From contig SPDF01000110.1 of the NCBI GenBank assembly GCA_004525055.1, positions 1 through 6,007 on the forward strand: 6,007 nucleotides of DNA, read 5' to 3'. Source of the DNA: Gemmatimonadales bacterium (GTDB lineage Bacteria; Gemmatimonadota; Gemmatimonadetes; Gemmatimonadales; GWC2-71-9). A program made the position numbers and the translations under genes. Below, one piece after another: positions 5,278-6,007 of the stretch. Within the stretch, counting starts at the first letter, position 1; each line of letters begins with the position of its first letter. The notes below the pieces were generated by a model. That model made no database searches and had not been told where the DNA came from. It worked only from the letters and a program-made list of their open reading frames with translations.

Positions 5278-6007
5278 CAGCAGGCTCCAGTCCTTGCACG
5301 GTGCTGGTGAACACCAACTCCTCGCCGTCACGGTCGACTTTGATGGTGGCCCCCTCGGGGAAGTGGCCCTCGAGCACCTCCAGCGCGATCGGATTCTGCA
5401 AGCGCTGCTGGATGACCCGCTTGAGCGGGCGCGCCCCATACACAGGATCATACCCGAGCTCTGACAGCAGCTGGCGAGCCTCGGGGGTGACCTCCAGGCC
5501 GAGTTTGCGGTCCGCCAACAATTGCTCAAGACGACCGAGTTGCAGGTCGACGATGTGGCGAATGTCCTCCCGCGAGAGCGGGCGGAAGACGATGATGTCG
5601 TCGACCCGATTCAGGAACTCGGGGCGGAAATGGTGCCGCAGTTCGTTCCGCACCGAGCGGTCTACGACCGCCCACGCCTCGGCATCTTCCGTGGGCCCGG
5701 CATCCACAATGTGGCTCCCGCCGATGTTGCTGGTCATGATGATGACGGTGTTCCGGAAGTCCACGACCCGACCCTGGCTGTCCGTCAACCGGCCGTCGTC
5801 GAGGATCTGCAGCAGCACATTGAACACATCGGCGTGCGCCTTTTCGATCTCGTCGAAGAGGACCACACTGTAGGGCCGGCGGCGAACCGCTTCGGTCAGC
5901 TGGCCTCCCTCCTCGTAGCCGACGTAACCGGGGGGGGCACCGATCATCCGCGCGACGGCATGCTTCTCCATGTACTCCGACATGTCGAGGCGAACGATGG
6001 CGCGCTC
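5270..6007 (-). CDS. clpB: Chaperone ClpB (Hsp104-type AAA+ disaggregase), C-terminal part
   Basis: The last 245 residues of ClpB, the hexameric ATPase that threads aggregated proteins through its pore together with DnaK; the 5' part lies beyond the right edge. Visible, numbered from the edge: MSEYMEKHAVARMIG (9-23), the second-ring pore loop GYVGYEEGG (27-35), Walker B VVLFDEIEKAH (48-58), DDGRLTDSQGRVVDFRNT (70-87), sensor 1 IIMTSNIG (89-96), arginine-finger region FRPEFLNRVD (127-136) and sensor 2 GARPLKR (191-197) in the C-terminal D2-small domain. MSEYMEKH and the DPVYGARPLKR block match ClpB rather than ClpA or ClpC. The protein ends EPAGA, with no long acidic tail. The TAG stop overlaps the tadA start. 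Upstream clpB promoter and heat-shock control sites are outside the window. Confidence 0.95.
   Translation of the reverse strand, partial: ERAIVRLDMSEYMEKHAVARMIGAPPGYVGYEEGGQLTEAVRRRPYSVVLFDEIEKAHADVFNVLLQILDDGRLTDSQGRVVDFRNTVIIMTSNIGGSHIVDAGPTEDAEAWAVVDRSVRNELRHHFRPEFLNRVDDIIVFRPLSREDIRHIVDLQLGRLEQLLADRKLGLEVTPEARQLLSELGYDPVYGARPLKRVIQQRLQNPIALEVLEGHFPEGATIKVDRDGEELVFTSTVQGLEPAGA
5285..5288 (-). promoter_or_regulatory. Ribosome-binding site deciding the tadA start, inside clpB
   Basis: GGAG on the minus strand lies seven bases before the GTG at 5277, inside the last codons of clpB. It favours the GTG start over the ATG 39 bases downstream, which lacks a comparable site. Confidence 0.6.

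Noticed and set aside
5278..5529. An upstream extension of the tadA frame to 5529
   Set aside because: The extra residues lie inside the conserved C-terminal domain of clpB in another frame and have no TadA similarity; the GTG at 5277 has a good Shine-Dalgarno.
5930..5937. Run of eight G (C on the coding strand) in clpB
   Set aside because: It encodes the conserved GAPPGYVG motif with CCC proline codons; the frame is intact on both sides, so there is no sign of a frameshift.

Overview
The window is a GC-rich (roughly 60-65% by eye) bacterial chromosomal segment, densely packed with ordinary cellular genes. A lipoprotein signal with Ala at +2 suggests a Gram-negative, two-membrane organism. 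ClpB, TadA, RF3, an SPFH protein and a fatty-acid-hydroxylase-like protein, with GTG and TTG starts, would fit a group such as Gemmatimonadota. That placement is a guess from style, not a sequence match. I see no phage, transposase, CRISPR or toxin-antitoxin genes.

Plus strand, left part: a membrane-anchored SPFH/prohibitin-like protein (3-920) is followed by a 366-base stretch with no protein gene. That stretch holds a pair of inverted REP-like hairpin units (938-1034), a 20-base direct copy of the 3' end of the neighbouring tRNA (1045-1064) lying in a palindrome (1050-1081), a minus-strand tRNA-Ser(CGA) (1103-1189) and a predicted promoter for that tRNA (1222-1250). Next comes prfC (release factor 3), whose true start is most likely a TTG at 1287. 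It ends at a strong 13-bp hairpin terminator (2912-2942).

Minus strand, right part, reading right to left: the 3' end of clpB (cut by the window edge), tadA, and a lipoprotein of the endonuclease/exonuclease/phosphatase (EEP) fold. These three overlap by 8 and 14 bases and each downstream gene has a good Shine-Dalgarno inside its predecessor, so they look translationally coupled. About 100 bases further on is a fatty acid hydroxylase-like membrane protein with its own predicted promoter (-35 overlapping the EEP stop codon) and a leader RNA that can form a 9-bp stem. This gene converges on prfC at the shared hairpin.

Functionally the window mixes translation (tRNA-Ser, RF3, and TadA, which makes inosine-34 in tRNA), proteostasis (ClpB, perhaps the SPFH protein) and envelope or lipid functions (EEP lipoprotein, hydroxylase). 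I found no convincing new multi-gene system. The most interesting material is the non-coding structure at 938-1190, the hydroxylase leader, and the coupling of an exported EEP lipoprotein to tadA.
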